A stretch of 64,000 nt of DNA, from NCBI RefSeq assembly GCF_014268935.2, contig NZ_JABWRJ020000002.1, forward strand, positions 1,046,001 to 1,110,000, read 5' to 3'. The first letter of the stretch is position 1; each line of letters opens with the position of its first letter. This stretch comes from Pseudomonas peradeniyensis. GTDB lineage: Bacteria; Pseudomonadota; Gammaproteobacteria; Pseudomonadales; Pseudomonadaceae. The notes under the pieces were generated by a model. It had not been told where the DNA came from, searched no databases, and saw only the letters and a list, made by a program, of their open reading frames with translations. Shown piece by piece: positions 52,197 to 61,046 of the stretch. The position numbers and the translations under genes are program-made.

Positions 52197-52532
52197 ATGG
52201 ATATCATCGATACAATCAAAGAGCAGATTGCCAACAACACCATTCTGCTTTACATGAAAGGTTCGCCGAATGCGCCGCAGTGTGGCTTCTCGGCCAAGGC
52301 TTCGCAGGCAGTGATGGGTTGCGGCGAGAAGTTCGCCTACGTCGACATCCTGCAGAACCCGGAAATCCGCGCCAACCTGCCCAAGTACGCCAACTGGCCG
52401 ACTTTCCCGCAACTGTGGGTGGCCGGTGAGCTGGTCGGCGGCAGCGATATCATGCTGGAAATGTTCGAAAAGGGTGAGCTGCAGACCCTGATCAAGGAAG
52501 CGGCCGCCAAGGCCAAGGCTTCCGAGGCCTGA
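52197..52532 (+). CDS. grxD: monothiol glutaredoxin Grx4 (GrxD)
   Basis: A 111-residue CGFS-type glutaredoxin. The motif APQCGFSAKA carries the single active Cys and TFPQLWVAGELVGGSDI is the glutathione-binding part. Such proteins carry 2Fe-2S clusters with glutathione and deliver them to target proteins. The ATG at 52197 follows GAGG and gives the family N-terminus (MDIIDTIKEQI). Next to bfr, bfd and a peroxiredoxin it belongs to an iron and redox neighbourhood. Confidence 0.96.
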   Translation: MDIIDTIKEQIANNTILLYMKGSPNAPQCGFSAKASQAVMGCGEKFAYVDILQNPEIRANLPKYANWPTFPQLWVAGELVGGSDIMLEMFEKGELQTLIKEAAAKAKASEA

Positions 52533-52555
52533 TCCGGCGCTTGCCGCAGGTAGCA

Positions 52556-52582
52556 AAAAGCCCCGCCTAGGCGGGGCTTTTT
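52556..52582. terminator. bidirectional terminator between grxD and bfr
   Basis: AAAAAGCCCCGCC-TA-GGCGGGGCTTTTT, symmetric with A-run and T-run, serving both convergent genes. Confidence 0.92.
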
Positions 52583-52597
52583 CGTTGCTGGCGAAAC

Positions 52598-53071
52598 TTA
52601 TTCTTCGCCCATCTGCGACTGCAGGTAGTTCTCGATTGTGATCTTGTCGATCAGGCCCAGCTGGGTTTCCAGCCAATCGATGTGTTCTTCCTGGTCTTCG
52701 AGGATGTCTTCGAGCACATCGCGCGAGCCGAAGTCGCCGGCGGTTTCGCAGTGGGCGATGGCAGCCTTGAGGTCGGCATGGGCCTTTTTCTCAAGCTTGA
52801 GGTCGCAGTCGAGCATCTCCTTGGTGTGCTCGCCGATCATCAGCTTGCCCAGGTCCTGGACGTTGGGGATGCCTTCGAGGAAGAGGATGCGCTTGATCAG
52901 CTTGTCAGCGTCCTTCATCGCCTGGATGGACTCTTTGTACTCGAGCTTGCCGATCCTGTTCAGGCCCCAATCTTCATACATGCGCGCGTGCAGGAAGTAC
53001 TGGTTGATTGCGACCAGCTCGTTTCCGAGGATCTTGTTGAGATGCTGGATGACGCTTACGTCGCCTTTCAT
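52598..53071 (-). CDS. bfr: bacterioferritin subunit, haem-binding type lacking ferroxidase ligands
   Basis: A 157-residue bacterioferritin. Met52 (in [10 protein letters not shown]), the axial ligand of the intersubunit haem, is present. Of the six ferroxidase ligands Glu18, Glu94 and His130 remain, but Glu51 is Ala, His54 is Asp and Glu127 is Gln. It should bind haem but not oxidise iron, and would need another subunit for that. P. putida and Neisseria are known to use such paired subunits. It is near bfd, whose product binds bacterioferritin over the haem to release iron. Terminator shared with grxD. Confidence 0.93.
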   Translation of the reverse strand: MKGDVSVIQHLNKILGNELVAINQYFLHARMYEDWGLNRIGKLEYKESIQAMKDADKLIKRILFLEGIPNVQDLGKLMIGEHTKEMLDCDLKLEKKAHADLKAAIAHCETAGDFGSRDVLEDILEDQEEHIDWLETQLGLIDKITIENYLQSQMGEE

Positions 53072-53230
53072 GATGGGGTCCTGCCCTGTAGAAGTTGAGC
53101 CAATACAGAGAAGTTTGAGCCCGACCTATCTCTATGTCAAACCTAAGTTATTGAATAATAAGTGAAAATTAATCGGAATAAGAATGTTTGTGAACCGCGT
53201 TCGGGCGCTAACTTATTGAATTGCAGGCAT

Positions 53231-53258
53231 AAAAAAACCGGACACTGGGTCCGGTTCT
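53231..53258 (-). terminator. terminator of bfd
   Basis: On the minus strand AACCGGAC-CCAGT-GTCCGGTT followed by TTTTTTT-like run (seven A on the plus strand at 53231-53237). It begins 16 bp past the bfd stop. Confidence 0.85.
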
Positions 53259-53273
53259 TCGAATTCGGGGAAA

Positions 53274-53495
53274 TTACGCCGCGTTGAATTCAACGGGGTA
53301 GGGCAGGGCGGCCTGCTGGCTCAGTTGCAGCTCGGTGAGGGTTTCGCGTACCACCTGCTTGGCGAGGCAGGCGCACTTGCCGCATTGGCTGGCCACATTG
53401 GTGGCGGCTCGCACTTCCTTGTAGCTGCAGCATCCTTCGTAGATCGCATCGCGGATCTGTCCATCGGTGACACCGACACAGAGACACACATACAT
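53274..53495 (-). CDS. bfd: bacterioferritin-associated ferredoxin Bfd
   Basis: A 73-residue protein with the four cluster Cys in MYVCLC and ASQCGKCACLAKQ (C-x-C ... C-x2-C), binding a 2Fe-2S cluster. It docks on bacterioferritin near the haem and passes electrons inward to release stored iron. The ATG at 53495 gives the standard length. The longer upstream frame runs into the peroxiredoxin gene. A Fur-like site upstream fits its induction in iron starvation. Confidence 0.95.
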   Translation of the reverse strand: MYVCLCVGVTDGQIRDAIYEGCCSYKEVRAATNVASQCGKCACLAKQVVRETLTELQLSQQAALPYPVEFNAA

Positions 53496-53533
53496 AAAGG
53501 CTGACCGTCGCGGGTTGAGTCGATGCGTTGGAG

Positions 53534-53556
53534 AGTAATGGTAATGAGAATGCTTG
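53534..53556 (-). promoter_or_regulatory. Fur-like box upstream of bfd
   Basis: On the minus strand GCATTCTCATTACCATTACTC is AT-rich with the NATNNT repeats of a Fur box, as in many bfd promoters. It is about 40-60 bp upstream of the bfd start. Similarity to the 19-bp consensus is partial. Confidence 0.55.
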
Positions 53557-53709
53557 TCAAAACACTTTGTGTAAGGTGCGTGCCAGAGCGACCGGCGGTC
53601 GAGATTCGGCCTGTCACGCAAAGCTGTGTATGATGGTCGGCCTTTGCTGGATCCGGGGGAACGCGTTCCGCCCGGGCAAGGTTTTTCACCCCTCATCAGG
53701 AGAGATCGA

Positions 53710-54312
53710 ATGAGCGTACTCGTTGGCAAACAAGCCCCGGACTTCACCGTTCCAGCCGTGCTGGGCAACGGCGAGATCGTCGACAGCTTCAACCTGGCCT
53801 CGGCCATCAAGGGCAAGTACGGCCTGGTATTCTTCTACCCGCTGGACTTCACCTTCGTCTGCCCGTCCGAGCTGATCGCCCTGGACAACCGTATCCCTGA
53901 CTTCCAGGCGCGCAACGTGGAAGTGATCGGCGTGTCGATCGACTCGCACTTCACCCACAACGCCTGGCGCAACACCCCGGTCAACAACGGCGGTATCGGC
54001 CAGGTCAAGTACACCCTGGCGGCCGACATGACCCACGAAATCTGCAAGGCCTACGACGTCGAGTCCGAAGGCGGCGTGGCCTTCCGTGGCGCCTTCCTGA
54101 TCGACACCAACGGTGTCGTTCGTTCGCAGATCGTCAACGACCTGCCACTGGGCCGTAACATGGACGAGCTGCTGCGCCTGGTCGATGCCCTGCAATTCCA
54201 CGAAGAGCACGGCGAAGTCTGCCCGGCCAACTGGAAGAAAGGCGACAAGGGCATGAACGCTTCGCCGGAAGGCGTCGCTGCCTACCTGAGCGAGAACGCT
54301 GGCAAGCTGTAA
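53710..54312 (+). CDS. 2-Cys peroxiredoxin (AhpC/TSA family)
   Basis: A 200-residue typical 2-Cys peroxiredoxin that reduces hydrogen and organic peroxides in the cytoplasm. The peroxidatic Cys51 is in DFTFVCPSEL and the resolving Cys171 in GEVCPANW. The Prx1-type start APDFTVPAV is present. The ATG at 53710 has AGGAGAG eight bases before. Divergent from bfd and read towards rnt. No reductase gene (ahpF) is nearby. Confidence 0.96.
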   Translation: MSVLVGKQAPDFTVPAVLGNGEIVDSFNLASAIKGKYGLVFFYPLDFTFVCPSELIALDNRIPDFQARNVEVIGVSIDSHFTHNAWRNTPVNNGGIGQVKYTLAADMTHEICKAYDVESEGGVAFRGAFLIDTNGVVRSQIVNDLPLGRNMDELLRLVDALQFHEEHGEVCPANWKKGDKGMNASPEGVAAYLSENAGKL

Positions 54313-54320
54313 TTTGCCAC

Positions 54321-54363
54321 GCGCATAAAAAAACCGGCCCTGGTGGCCGGTTTTTTTATGCGC
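54321..54363. terminator. bidirectional terminator between peroxiredoxin and rnt
   Basis: GCGCATAAAAAAACCGGCC paired with GGCCGGTTTTTTTATGCGC around a short loop, nearly perfect over 19 bp. The A and T tracts serve both convergent genes. Confidence 0.94.
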
Positions 54364-54389
54364 TGCGAACATGTCGCGGGAGGCGGGCC

Positions 54390-55064
54390 TCAATCGTTGA
54401 AATCGCGCCAGCCGCCCATTTCTTTCCAGCGGTTGACGATGCCGCAGAACAGCTCGGCGGTCTTCTCGGTGTCGTAGCGCGCCGAATGCGCCTCTCGACC
54501 GTCGAAGTCGATGTCCGCGCTCTGACAGGCCCGCGCCAGCACGGTCTGGCCGTAGGCGAGGCCGGCGAGGGTGGCGGTATCGAAGCTGGAGAACGGATGG
54601 AACGGGTTGCGCTTGATGTCATTGCGCGCGACTGCGGCATTGAGGAAGCCCAGGTCGAAGCTGCTGTTGTGCCCGACCAGGATCGCCCGCTTGCAGCCAT
54701 TGGCCTTCAGCGCCTTGCGCACACCGCGGAAGATATCGGTCAGCGCGCTTTCCTCGCTCACCGCCATGCGCAGTGGGTGGTCCAGCTTGATGCCGGTGAA
54801 CTCCAGCGCGGCTGCCTCGATATTGGCCCCTTCGAACGGTTCGACCCGGTGGAAGTAGGTGTGCTCGGGGAACAGGAAGCCCTTTTCATCCATGCCGATG
54901 GTGACGGCGGCGATCTCCAGCAGCGCGTCGGTGGCGCTGTTGAAACCGCCGGTCTCGACATCCACCACCACCGGCAGGTAGCCACGGAAACGCTCGGCCA
55001 TCGGATGGCGCGAGCCGCTGCTGACCTGGCTGTCCTGGTCGTCTTCGTAAAGATCTTCGCTCAC
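54390..55064 (-). CDS. rnt: ribonuclease T
   Basis: A 224-residue 3'-5' exoribonuclease of the DEDDh group that trims tRNA and other small RNA ends. Motifs: [10 protein letters not shown] (ExoI, Asp-x-Glu), [11 protein letters not shown] (ExoII, Asp) and [14 protein letters not shown] (ExoIII, His and Asp). Start is a GTG at 55064 overlapping the pyrC stop by 4 bp (GTGA), so it is translated with pyrC. Confidence 0.95.
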   Translation of the reverse strand: MSEDLYEDDQDSQVSSGSRHPMAERFRGYLPVVVDVETGGFNSATDALLEIAAVTIGMDEKGFLFPEHTYFHRVEPFEGANIEAAALEFTGIKLDHPLRMAVSEESALTDIFRGVRKALKANGCKRAILVGHNSSFDLGFLNAAVARNDIKRNPFHPFSSFDTATLAGLAYGQTVLARACQSADIDFDGREAHSARYDTEKTAELFCGIVNRWKEMGGWRDFND

Positions 55065-56107
55065 GCGTTGTCCTCCAGCAGGCGCCAGCGCAACTTCTCA
55101 CCGGCGCGCAGGGGGATCACGGTATTGTCGCCGAACGGCAGGCTGTCCGGTGCGGTCCATTCCTCACGCACCAGGGTGATGGTGTCGGTGTTGCGCGCCA
55201 GGCCGTAGAAGTCCGGGCCGTGCTTGCTGGCGAAGCCTTCGAGCTTGTCCAGCGCGTTGCGCTGTTCGAACGCCTCGGCATACATCTCGATGGCGGCGTA
55301 GGCGGTGTAGCAACCGGCACAGCCGCAGGCGGCTTCCTTGGCATGCTTGGCGTGGGGCGCCGAGTCGGTGCCGAGGAAGAACTTCGGGTTGCCGCTGGTG
55401 GCGGCATCCAGCAGCGCCACCTGGTGGGTGTTGCGCTTGAGGATCGGCAGGCAGTAGAAGTGCGGGCGGATACCGCCGACCAGCATGTGGTTGCGGTTGT
55501 ACAGCAGGTGCTGGGCGGTGATGGTCGCACCGACGTTGGCCGGCGCTTCGCTGACGAACTGCGCGGCGTCGCTGGTGGTGATGTGTTCGAACACCACCTT
55601 CAGGGTCGGGAAGCGCTCGACCAGGCGGCGCATGTGCTCGTCGATGAAGCGTTTCTCGCGGTCGAACACGTCGATCTCGCTGCGCGTGACTTCACCGTGC
55701 ACCAGCAAGGGCATGCCGGTTTCGGCCAGGGCCTCGATCGCCGGGAAGATATTGTCGATGCTGGTCACGCCCGAATCGGAGTTGGTGGTGGCGCCGGCCG
55801 GGTAGAGCTTGGCGGCGTACACGATCCCGCTGGCCTTGGCGGCACGCACATCGTCGGCGCTGGTGCGGTCGGTGAGGTAGAGCACCATCAGCGGCTCGAA
55901 GCGGCTGCCGGCGGGGCGTGCGGCAAGGATGCGCTCGCGGTAGCCAGCGGCCTCGACGGCGTTGCGCACCGGCGGAACCAGGTTGGGCATGATGATGGCG
56001 CGGGCGAAGGTGCGCGCCACGTCACCGACGGTGTGGGGCAGGACGGCACCATCGCGCAGATGGATGTGCCAGTCGTCGGGGCGCAGGAGGGTCAGGCGAT
56101 CGGACAT
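55061..56107 (-). CDS. pyrC: dihydroorotase
   Basis: A 348-residue zinc hydrolase that closes carbamoyl aspartate to dihydroorotate in pyrimidine synthesis. The metal site shows DWHIHLRDG, the carboxylated Lys in [16 protein letters not shown], and the Asp in [11 protein letters not shown]. It is the class II type, as in enterics. Operon with rnt. Divergent from motY. Confidence 0.97.
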   Translation of the reverse strand: MSDRLTLLRPDDWHIHLRDGAVLPHTVGDVARTFARAIIMPNLVPPVRNAVEAAGYRERILAARPAGSRFEPLMVLYLTDRTSADDVRAAKASGIVYAAKLYPAGATTNSDSGVTSIDNIFPAIEALAETGMPLLVHGEVTRSEIDVFDREKRFIDEHMRRLVERFPTLKVVFEHITTSDAAQFVSEAPANVGATITAQHLLYNRNHMLVGGIRPHFYCLPILKRNTHQVALLDAATSGNPKFFLGTDSAPHAKHAKEAACGCAGCYTAYAAIEMYAEAFEQRNALDKLEGFASKHGPDFYGLARNTDTITLVREEWTAPDSLPFGDNTVIPLRAGEKLRWRLLEDNA

Positions 56108-56237
56108 TGGAGATTCCAGGCGGGTCGAACTCAGAAGCCAATGCTACCGGAAAACCCCTGTTCGAGCACGGCTATCAAGTTTTCCGACGGGCGACCGATA
56201 GCGTTCAGGTAAGCCGTCGAAATTTGTGGAGCCTCCC

Positions 56238-57236
56238 GTGCGCCAGCGTTACCTAGCCCTGTTCACCCTCGTTGCCAGCCTGCCGGCCGGGGCAATGACC
56301 TTCCAGACCCGCGTGGAGAACGTCGCCTGGAAAGTCGAGGGTGACCAGTTCGAATGTCGCCTGATCCAGCCGATCGACGGTTTCGGCAGCGGTGAGTTCG
56401 TGCGCCGTGCCGGCGAGCAGCCGACCTTCCAGCTGCGCTCGGACAGCAATGTCCTGGGCGCCGGTTCCGCCACCCTGCTGGCTGCTGCGGCGCCCTGGCA
56501 GCCCGGGCGCGGCGACATCAACCTCGGTGCGGTGCACATGGCCCGTACCGGTGTGCTGTTCACCTCCAGTCAGGGTCAGGCCAGCCGTCTGATCAACGGC
56601 CTGCTCGATGGTCGCAGCACCGTGGTGCGCAACTACCGGGGCGAAGGTGGTCGGCCGATGGAAGTGCATGTGATGCCGGTCAGTTTCGCCAAGGCCTACA
56701 GCGACTACCAACTGTGCGCCGCCAAGTTGCTGCCGATGAACTACGACCAGATCCGCCAGACCCAGGTTGGCTTCCCCGGAGGCGGGATCGAGCTGGACAG
56801 CTCGGCGCGCGCCCGTCTGGATGTGCTGCTCGACTACCTGAAGGCCGATCCGACGGTCAACCGCATCGAACTCAACGGCCACTCCGACAACAGCGGTAAC
56901 CGCCTGACCAACCGCGACACCTCGCGCCGACGGGCGCTGGCGGTGGCCGATTACCTCAAGGCCCATGGCGTGCCGGAAGAGCAGATCAGCGTACGCTTCC
57001 ACGGCGAACGCTATCCGCTGGCCAAGAACAACAGTGCCGCCAACCGCGCGCGCAACCGCCGGGTGAACATCCAGCTCGAGCGCGTGACACCGGTCGAGAA
57101 GCCGGTGGAGAAGCCGGTGGAGAAACCGGCAGCGCAGGTGCCGCCGACGGCCCCGGCACCCGCCGCCGCCACGCCTACGCTTACGCCAACGACGCCTGCA
57201 GCCGCTGCCACGCCGTCCGCTCCAACCAAATCCTGA
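56238..57236 (+). CDS. motY: flagellar motor protein MotY (OmpA family)
   Basis: A 332-residue periplasmic protein. Start: GTG at 56238, with GGAG six bases upstream, gives signal peptide [23 protein letters not shown] 12 bp earlier lacks a ribosome site. The N-terminal MotY domain (about 20-155) is followed by an OmpA-C domain that binds peptidoglycan ([23 protein letters not shown]). A tail of about 50 residues rich in Pro, Ala and Thr with repeated VEKP ends the protein. MotY forms the T ring at the basal body and is needed for polar flagellar rotation. Confidence 0.93.
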   Translation: MRQRYLALFTLVASLPAGAMTFQTRVENVAWKVEGDQFECRLIQPIDGFGSGEFVRRAGEQPTFQLRSDSNVLGAGSATLLAAAAPWQPGRGDINLGAVHMARTGVLFTSSQGQASRLINGLLDGRSTVVRNYRGEGGRPMEVHVMPVSFAKAYSDYQLCAAKLLPMNYDQIRQTQVGFPGGGIELDSSARARLDVLLDYLKADPTVNRIELNGHSDNSGNRLTNRDTSRRRALAVADYLKAHGVPEEQISVRFHGERYPLAKNNSAANRARNRRVNIQLERVTPVEKPVEKPVEKPAAQVPPTAPAPAAATPTLTPTTPAAAATPSAPTKS

Positions 57237-57268
57237 GTGCGACAGCGGGTCGCGCCCTCGACAATTCC

Positions 57269-57329
57269 TGTCGCTTTGTCGTCACAAGCTGTCGCCCCAT
57301 TGTAAATTTTTCGGCAACGCCGGTAGAAT
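57269..57329 (+). promoter_or_regulatory. ArgR operator and promoter of argG
   Basis: TGTCGC at 57269 and again at 57290, exactly 21 bp apart, the second followed by N8-AA at the standard distance. This is a two-half-site Pseudomonas ArgR box. TTGTAA (57300) and TAGAAT (57324) form a likely -35/-10 with 18-bp spacing, overlapped by the box. Confidence 0.8.
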
Positions 57330-57364
57330 CATCTGCTTTCCGTACAACCCCGTGGAGTGATGGC

Positions 57365-58582
57365 ATGGCGGACGTAAAAAAGGTCGTATTGGCGTATTCC
57401 GGCGGCCTTGATACTTCGGTGATTCTCAAGTGGCTGCAGGACACCTACAACTGTGAAGTGGTGACCTTCACCGCTGACCTCGGCCAGGGCGAGGAGGTCG
57501 AGCCGGCCCGCGCCAAGGCCCAGGCGATGGGCGTGAAAGAAATCTACATCGACGACCTGCGCGAAGAGTTCGTGCGCGACTTCGTCTTCCCGATGTTCCG
57601 CGCCAACACCGTCTACGAAGGCGAGTACCTGCTGGGTACTTCCATCGCCCGCCCGCTGATCGCCAAGCGCCTGATCGAGATCGCCAACGAAACCGGCGCC
57701 GACGCCATTTCCCATGGCGCCACCGGCAAGGGTAACGACCAGGTGCGCTTCGAGCTGGGCGCCTATGCGCTGAAGCCCGGCGTCAAGGTCATCGCCCCGT
57801 GGCGCGAGTGGGACCTGCTGTCCCGCGAGAAGCTGATGGACTACGCCGAGAAGCACGGCATCCCGATCGAGCGCCACGGCAAGAAGAAATCGCCGTACTC
57901 GATGGACGCCAACCTGCTGCACATCTCCTACGAAGGCGGCGTCCTGGAAGATACCTGGACCGAGCACGAAGAAGACATGTGGAAATGGAGCGTCTCCCCT
58001 GAGAACGCCCCCGACCAGGCCACTTACCTCGAGCTGACCTACCGCAACGGTGACATCGTCGCCATCGACGGCGTCGAGAAGAGCCCGGCCACCGTGCTGG
58101 CCGACCTCAACCGCATCGGCGGCGCCAACGGCATCGGTCGCCTGGACATCGTCGAGAACCGCTACGTCGGCATGAAGTCGCGTGGCTGCTACGAGACCCC
58201 GGGCGGCACCATCATGCTCAAGGCCCACCGTGCCATCGAGTCGATCACCCTGGACCGCGAAGTCGCTCACCTGAAGGATGAGCTGATGCCCAAGTACGCC
58301 AGCCTGATCTACACCGGCTACTGGTGGAGCCCGGAGCGTCTGATGCTGCAGCAGATGATCGACGCTTCGCAGGTCAACGTGAACGGTGTTGTGCGCCTGA
58401 AGCTGTACAAGGGCAACGTCACGGTCGTTGGCCGCAAGTCGGACGACTCGCTGTTCGATGCCAATATCGCGACCTTCGAGGAAGACGGCGGCGCCTACAA
58501 CCAGGCCGATGCCGCAGGCTTCATCAAGCTCAACGCACTGCGCATGCGCATCGCGGCCAACAAGGGCCGTTCGCTGCTGTAA
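57365..58582 (+). CDS. argG: argininosuccinate synthase
   Basis: A 405-residue enzyme that joins citrulline and aspartate with ATP, the step after ArgF. The ATP-binding P-loop is [12 protein letters not shown], with [12 protein letters not shown] and the [14 protein letters not shown] signature. Standard length. It has a ArgR box upstream and a strong terminator downstream. Confidence 0.98.
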   Translation: MADVKKVVLAYSGGLDTSVILKWLQDTYNCEVVTFTADLGQGEEVEPARAKAQAMGVKEIYIDDLREEFVRDFVFPMFRANTVYEGEYLLGTSIARPLIAKRLIEIANETGADAISHGATGKGNDQVRFELGAYALKPGVKVIAPWREWDLLSREKLMDYAEKHGIPIERHGKKKSPYSMDANLLHISYEGGVLEDTWTEHEEDMWKWSVSPENAPDQATYLELTYRNGDIVAIDGVEKSPATVLADLNRIGGANGIGRLDIVENRYVGMKSRGCYETPGGTIMLKAHRAIESITLDREVAHLKDELMPKYASLIYTGYWWSPERLMLQQMIDASQVNVNGVVRLKLYKGNVTVVGRKSDDSLFDANIATFEEDGGAYNQADAAGFIKLNALRMRIAANKGRSLL

Positions 58583-58597
58583 GCCTTTGGCGTACCC

Positions 58598-58626
58598 GAA
58601 AAACCCGGCCTCGGCCGGGTTTTTTC
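58598..58626 (+). terminator. terminator of argG
   Basis: AACCCGGCC-TC-GGCCGGGTT followed by TTTT. The stop codon of the convergent gene lies inside the T-run. Confidence 0.92.
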
Positions 58627-59080
58627 ATGCCCCGGATTCAGGGGGAGGCGGGGCCTCTCCTTCCTGCATCGGCGACACCGAGAGGTGGATGCAGGTTCGT
58701 GTATCGAGGTTGTACAGGATCCAGCGACGCTGTTGGCCGTGGGGACGCTCGATCATCCGCAGCACATGGTTTTCGATGAGCTTTCGACTGTCGGTACCGG
58801 AGATGGCGATGATCATCGCCCCTTTGTCCCGTGCGGCAGGTGGGTACCGCGGCCTGTCCACCCCCGTGGCGCGTCTGTCCGGGGCAAACAGCGACCCGTT
58901 GTTGAAGTTGAGCGTAAGGAAGAACAGCACGGTGAGGAAGAATGGAAACCCTACCAGGAACCAGGTGTAGACAATCTGGCTGTCGTCGCTGAGAAACGGC
59001 AGCGAGGCCAGGGCGGACGCCTCGATCACACCGGCAAATACAGCGATAAGGGTCAACGGACTGATAGGGTCGCGATTCAT
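58625..59080 (-). CDS. two-TM membrane protein with cytoplasmic domain, unknown function
   Basis: A 151-residue protein. Two hydrophobic helices (about 8-30 and 38-60) contain the blocks IAVFAGVIEASALASLPFL and TWFLVGFPFFLTVLFF, ending LNFNNGSLFAPDR, a module I recall at the N-terminus of various bacterial membrane proteins of unknown role. The C-terminal 85 residues (about 65-151), which should be cytoplasmic, include an IIAISGTDSRKLIENHVLRM stretch and a Pro-rich end. Neighbours are argG (convergent) and a response regulator (divergent). I cannot give a function. Confidence 0.65.
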   Translation of the reverse strand: MNRDPISPLTLIAVFAGVIEASALASLPFLSDDSQIVYTWFLVGFPFFLTVLFFLTLNFNNGSLFAPDRRATGVDRPRYPPAARDKGAMIIAISGTDSRKLIENHVLRMIERPHGQQRRWILYNLDTRTCIHLSVSPMQEGEAPPPPESGA

Positions 59081-59447
59081 GATGAGTGCCTGGCCATGCT
59101 TTGCCCATCAGTAGCTCGTTTTCCCGATTGCGATAAGCGTGGATCATTTCCCTGCCGGGTGATGCCACAGGCTACGGCAGCGCTTTTTATCCAGTCTGTA
59201 CAGTCGAAATTTCCTGCATGAAGTGTCACCTGGCGGCACTTGGATCCAATTCTGCCGACTGTTACTTTTTGGGGGCGACGAACATGCATCTATTACATTT
59301 TGTTAATTAGCTGCTTGTAGGAAGAATCTCTATTAACAGTAGTCCACTTCTTTCGGTGAATTTGCCAGGGAAACCGCTGCATAAATAATCGTTATGCTCG
59401 GGTGTGGTGGTCTATCGAACTAAAAATAACGTATCAATGGGAATCGC
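59081..59447. other. AT-rich intergenic region before the LuxR-type response regulator
   Basis: A 367-bp gap, clearly richer in A and T from 59280 to 59450 than its surroundings. It must carry the promoters of the two divergent genes. TTGCCA (about 59366) with an AT-rich -10 region lies in a plausible place for the regulator gene, but no firm pair is seen. No operator or gene is recognised. Confidence 0.5.
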
Positions 59448-60074
59448 ATGAATAAAGTGCTGATCGTGGATGATCACCCGGTCATTCGCCTGGCCGTACG
59501 CATGCTGATGGAGCGGCATGGCTACGAGGTGGTGGCGGAGAGCGACAATGGTGTGGATGCCTTGCAACTGACGCGGGAGTATTTGCCGGACATTGTCATT
59601 CTGGATATCGGGATCCCCAAACTGGATGGGCTTGAAGTGATTGCCCGGATGACCCTGGCAAGTCCCGGGACCAAGGTGCTGGTGCTGACCTCTCAGGCGC
59701 CGGGGCACTTCTCGATGCGCTGCATGCAGGCGGGGGCGGCGGGTTATGTGTGCAAGCAGCAGGAGTTGACCGAACTGCTCAGCGCGATCAAGGCGGTGCT
59801 GTCCGGCTACAGCTATTTCCCCAACCAGGCGCTGCACAAGGGGCGCTCGGGCGTAAGCGGCGCCACGGAGATGGAGATGGTCGAGCGGCTTTCCGGGCGG
59901 GAGATGATGGTGTTGCAGCAGCTTGCCCGGGGCAAGAGCAACAAGGAGATCGCCGACAGCATGTTCCTCAGCAACAAGACGGTCAGTACCTACAAGACGC
60001 GCCTGCTGCTCAAGCTGAATGCCCGCTCGCTGGTGGACCTGATCGAGCTCGCCCAGCGTCATGGGCTGGCCTGA
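59448..60074 (+). CDS. NarL/FixJ-family response regulator (BvgA/EvgA-like)
   Basis: A 208-residue regulator. The receiver domain (about 1-118) has VDDHPVIR with the acidic pair, phospho-Asp in VILDIGIPK, and Lys in YVCKQQE. The LuxR-type DNA-binding domain (about 145-208) has LSGREMMVLQQLARGKSNKEIADSMFLSNKTVSTYKTRLL. It resembles BvgA/EvgA/RcsB-type regulators. No kinase gene is adjacent, so it is an orphan here. Its targets are not evident. Confidence 0.9.
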   Translation: MNKVLIVDDHPVIRLAVRMLMERHGYEVVAESDNGVDALQLTREYLPDIVILDIGIPKLDGLEVIARMTLASPGTKVLVLTSQAPGHFSMRCMQAGAAGYVCKQQELTELLSAIKAVLSGYSYFPNQALHKGRSGVSGATEMEMVERLSGREMMVLQQLARGKSNKEIADSMFLSNKTVSTYKTRLLLKLNARSLVDLIELAQRHGLA

Positions 60075-60085
60075 CAGCATCATTG

Positions 60086-60112
60086 AAAAAGCCTCCACTG
60101 GGGAGGCTTTTG
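60086..60112 (+). terminator. bidirectional terminator after the response regulator
   Basis: AAAAGCCTCC-ACTGG-GGAGGCTTTT, with A-run and T-run on both sides, between the convergent response regulator and the small PA3496-family gene. Confidence 0.9.
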
Positions 60113-60122
60113 CGTGCTTGTT

Positions 60123-60299
60123 CTACAAGTCGTAGTCGAAGTCGGCCAGTTGCTTCTGCAGGCGTCGTTCCTCGAGCATGTTGTCGATGGTGCGGCGTTT
60201 GCTCAGGTTGGTCTTGGCCGGTTCGGCCTGCGGCTCCACATCGTCGTCCGCACTCTGGAAATCGTCGTCGATTGCCAGCTCTTCTTTATCGGTGCTCAT
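60123..60299 (-). CDS. small acidic protein, PA3496 family (putative envelope integrity protein)
   Basis: A 58-residue protein not easily picked up by gene finders because it is short. It begins MSTDKEELAIDDDF and ends in LADFDYDL. It is very acidic at the N-terminus and the tail, with a basic segment in the middle (SKRRTIDNMLEERRLQ). I recognise it as the conserved small protein next to nth in P. aeruginosa (PA3496), which has been described as a putative envelope integrity protein. Function unproven. ATG at 60299. Terminates at the shared hairpin. Confidence 0.8.
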   Translation of the reverse strand: MSTDKEELAIDDDFQSADDDVEPQAEPAKTNLSKRRTIDNMLEERRLQKQLADFDYDL

Positions 60300-60403
60300 G
60301 CGTCACTCCAAGCCAAAGGGCCATTGGCCGTCCTTATAACGGGAATCGCAGAGCGGGTAAAAAAGATTTTTTCAATTGCCTCGAGCAGGTTTCAGCTATT
60401 GCC

Positions 60404-61042
60404 TCAATCGTCGGAAGTCTTGTGCTTGTATTCGCACAGGTCTTCGATCCGGCAACTGCCACAGCGCGGTTTGCGGGCCTGGCAGACATAGCGGCCATGC
60501 AGGATCAACCAGTGGTGGGAGTCGAGCAGATAGTCCCTGGGCACGAACTTGAGCAGCTTCTTTTCCACCTCCAGCACGGTCTTGCCCGGTGCAATACCTG
60601 TGCGGTTACTGACCCGGAAGATATGCGTGTCGACGGCCATGGTGAGCTGGCGAAAGGCGGTGTTGAGCACCACGTTGGCGGTCTTGCGGCCGACGCCGGG
60701 CAGGGCTTCGAGGGCTTCGCGGGTCTGCGGGACTTCGCCGGCATGTTGTTCGACCAGCAGACGGCAGGTCTCGATGACGTTCTTGGCCTTGCTGTTGTAA
60801 AGGCCGATGGTCTTGATGTACTCGCTCAGGCCATCGACGCCCAGGGCGTGGATGGCCTGCGGGGTGTTGGCGACCGGGAACAGGCGGGCGGTGGCCTTGT
60901 TGACGCCGACATCCGTCGACTGGGCCGAGAGGATCACGGCGATCAGCAGTTCGAAAGGGCTGGAGTAGGCCAGTTCGGTCTTGGGCTCGGGATTGTCTTC
61001 ATGCAGCCTGCGAAAGATCTCCAGGCGTTTGGCGGCATTCAT
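60404..61042 (-). CDS. nth: endonuclease III
   Basis: A 212-residue DNA glycosylase/AP lyase that removes oxidised pyrimidines. The helix-hairpin-helix LPGVGRKTANVVL carries the catalytic Lys, VDTHIFRVSNR the catalytic Asp, and the Fe4S4 Cys cluster C-x6-C-x2-C-x5-C ends the protein (CQARKPRCGSCRIEDLC). It follows rnfE by 4 bp, as in other Pseudomonas, where nth is the last gene of the rnf operon. Confidence 0.97.
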   Translation of the reverse strand: MNAAKRLEIFRRLHEDNPEPKTELAYSSPFELLIAVILSAQSTDVGVNKATARLFPVANTPQAIHALGVDGLSEYIKTIGLYNSKAKNVIETCRLLVEQHAGEVPQTREALEALPGVGRKTANVVLNTAFRQLTMAVDTHIFRVSNRTGIAPGKTVLEVEKKLLKFVPRDYLLDSHHWLILHGRYVCQARKPRCGSCRIEDLCEYKHKTSDD

Positions 61043-61046
61043 GGGG

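Noticed and set aside
59077..59289. 70-codon minus-strand frame upstream of the 2-TM protein
   Set aside because: It overlaps the start region of that gene, has no ribosome site and no recognisable features.
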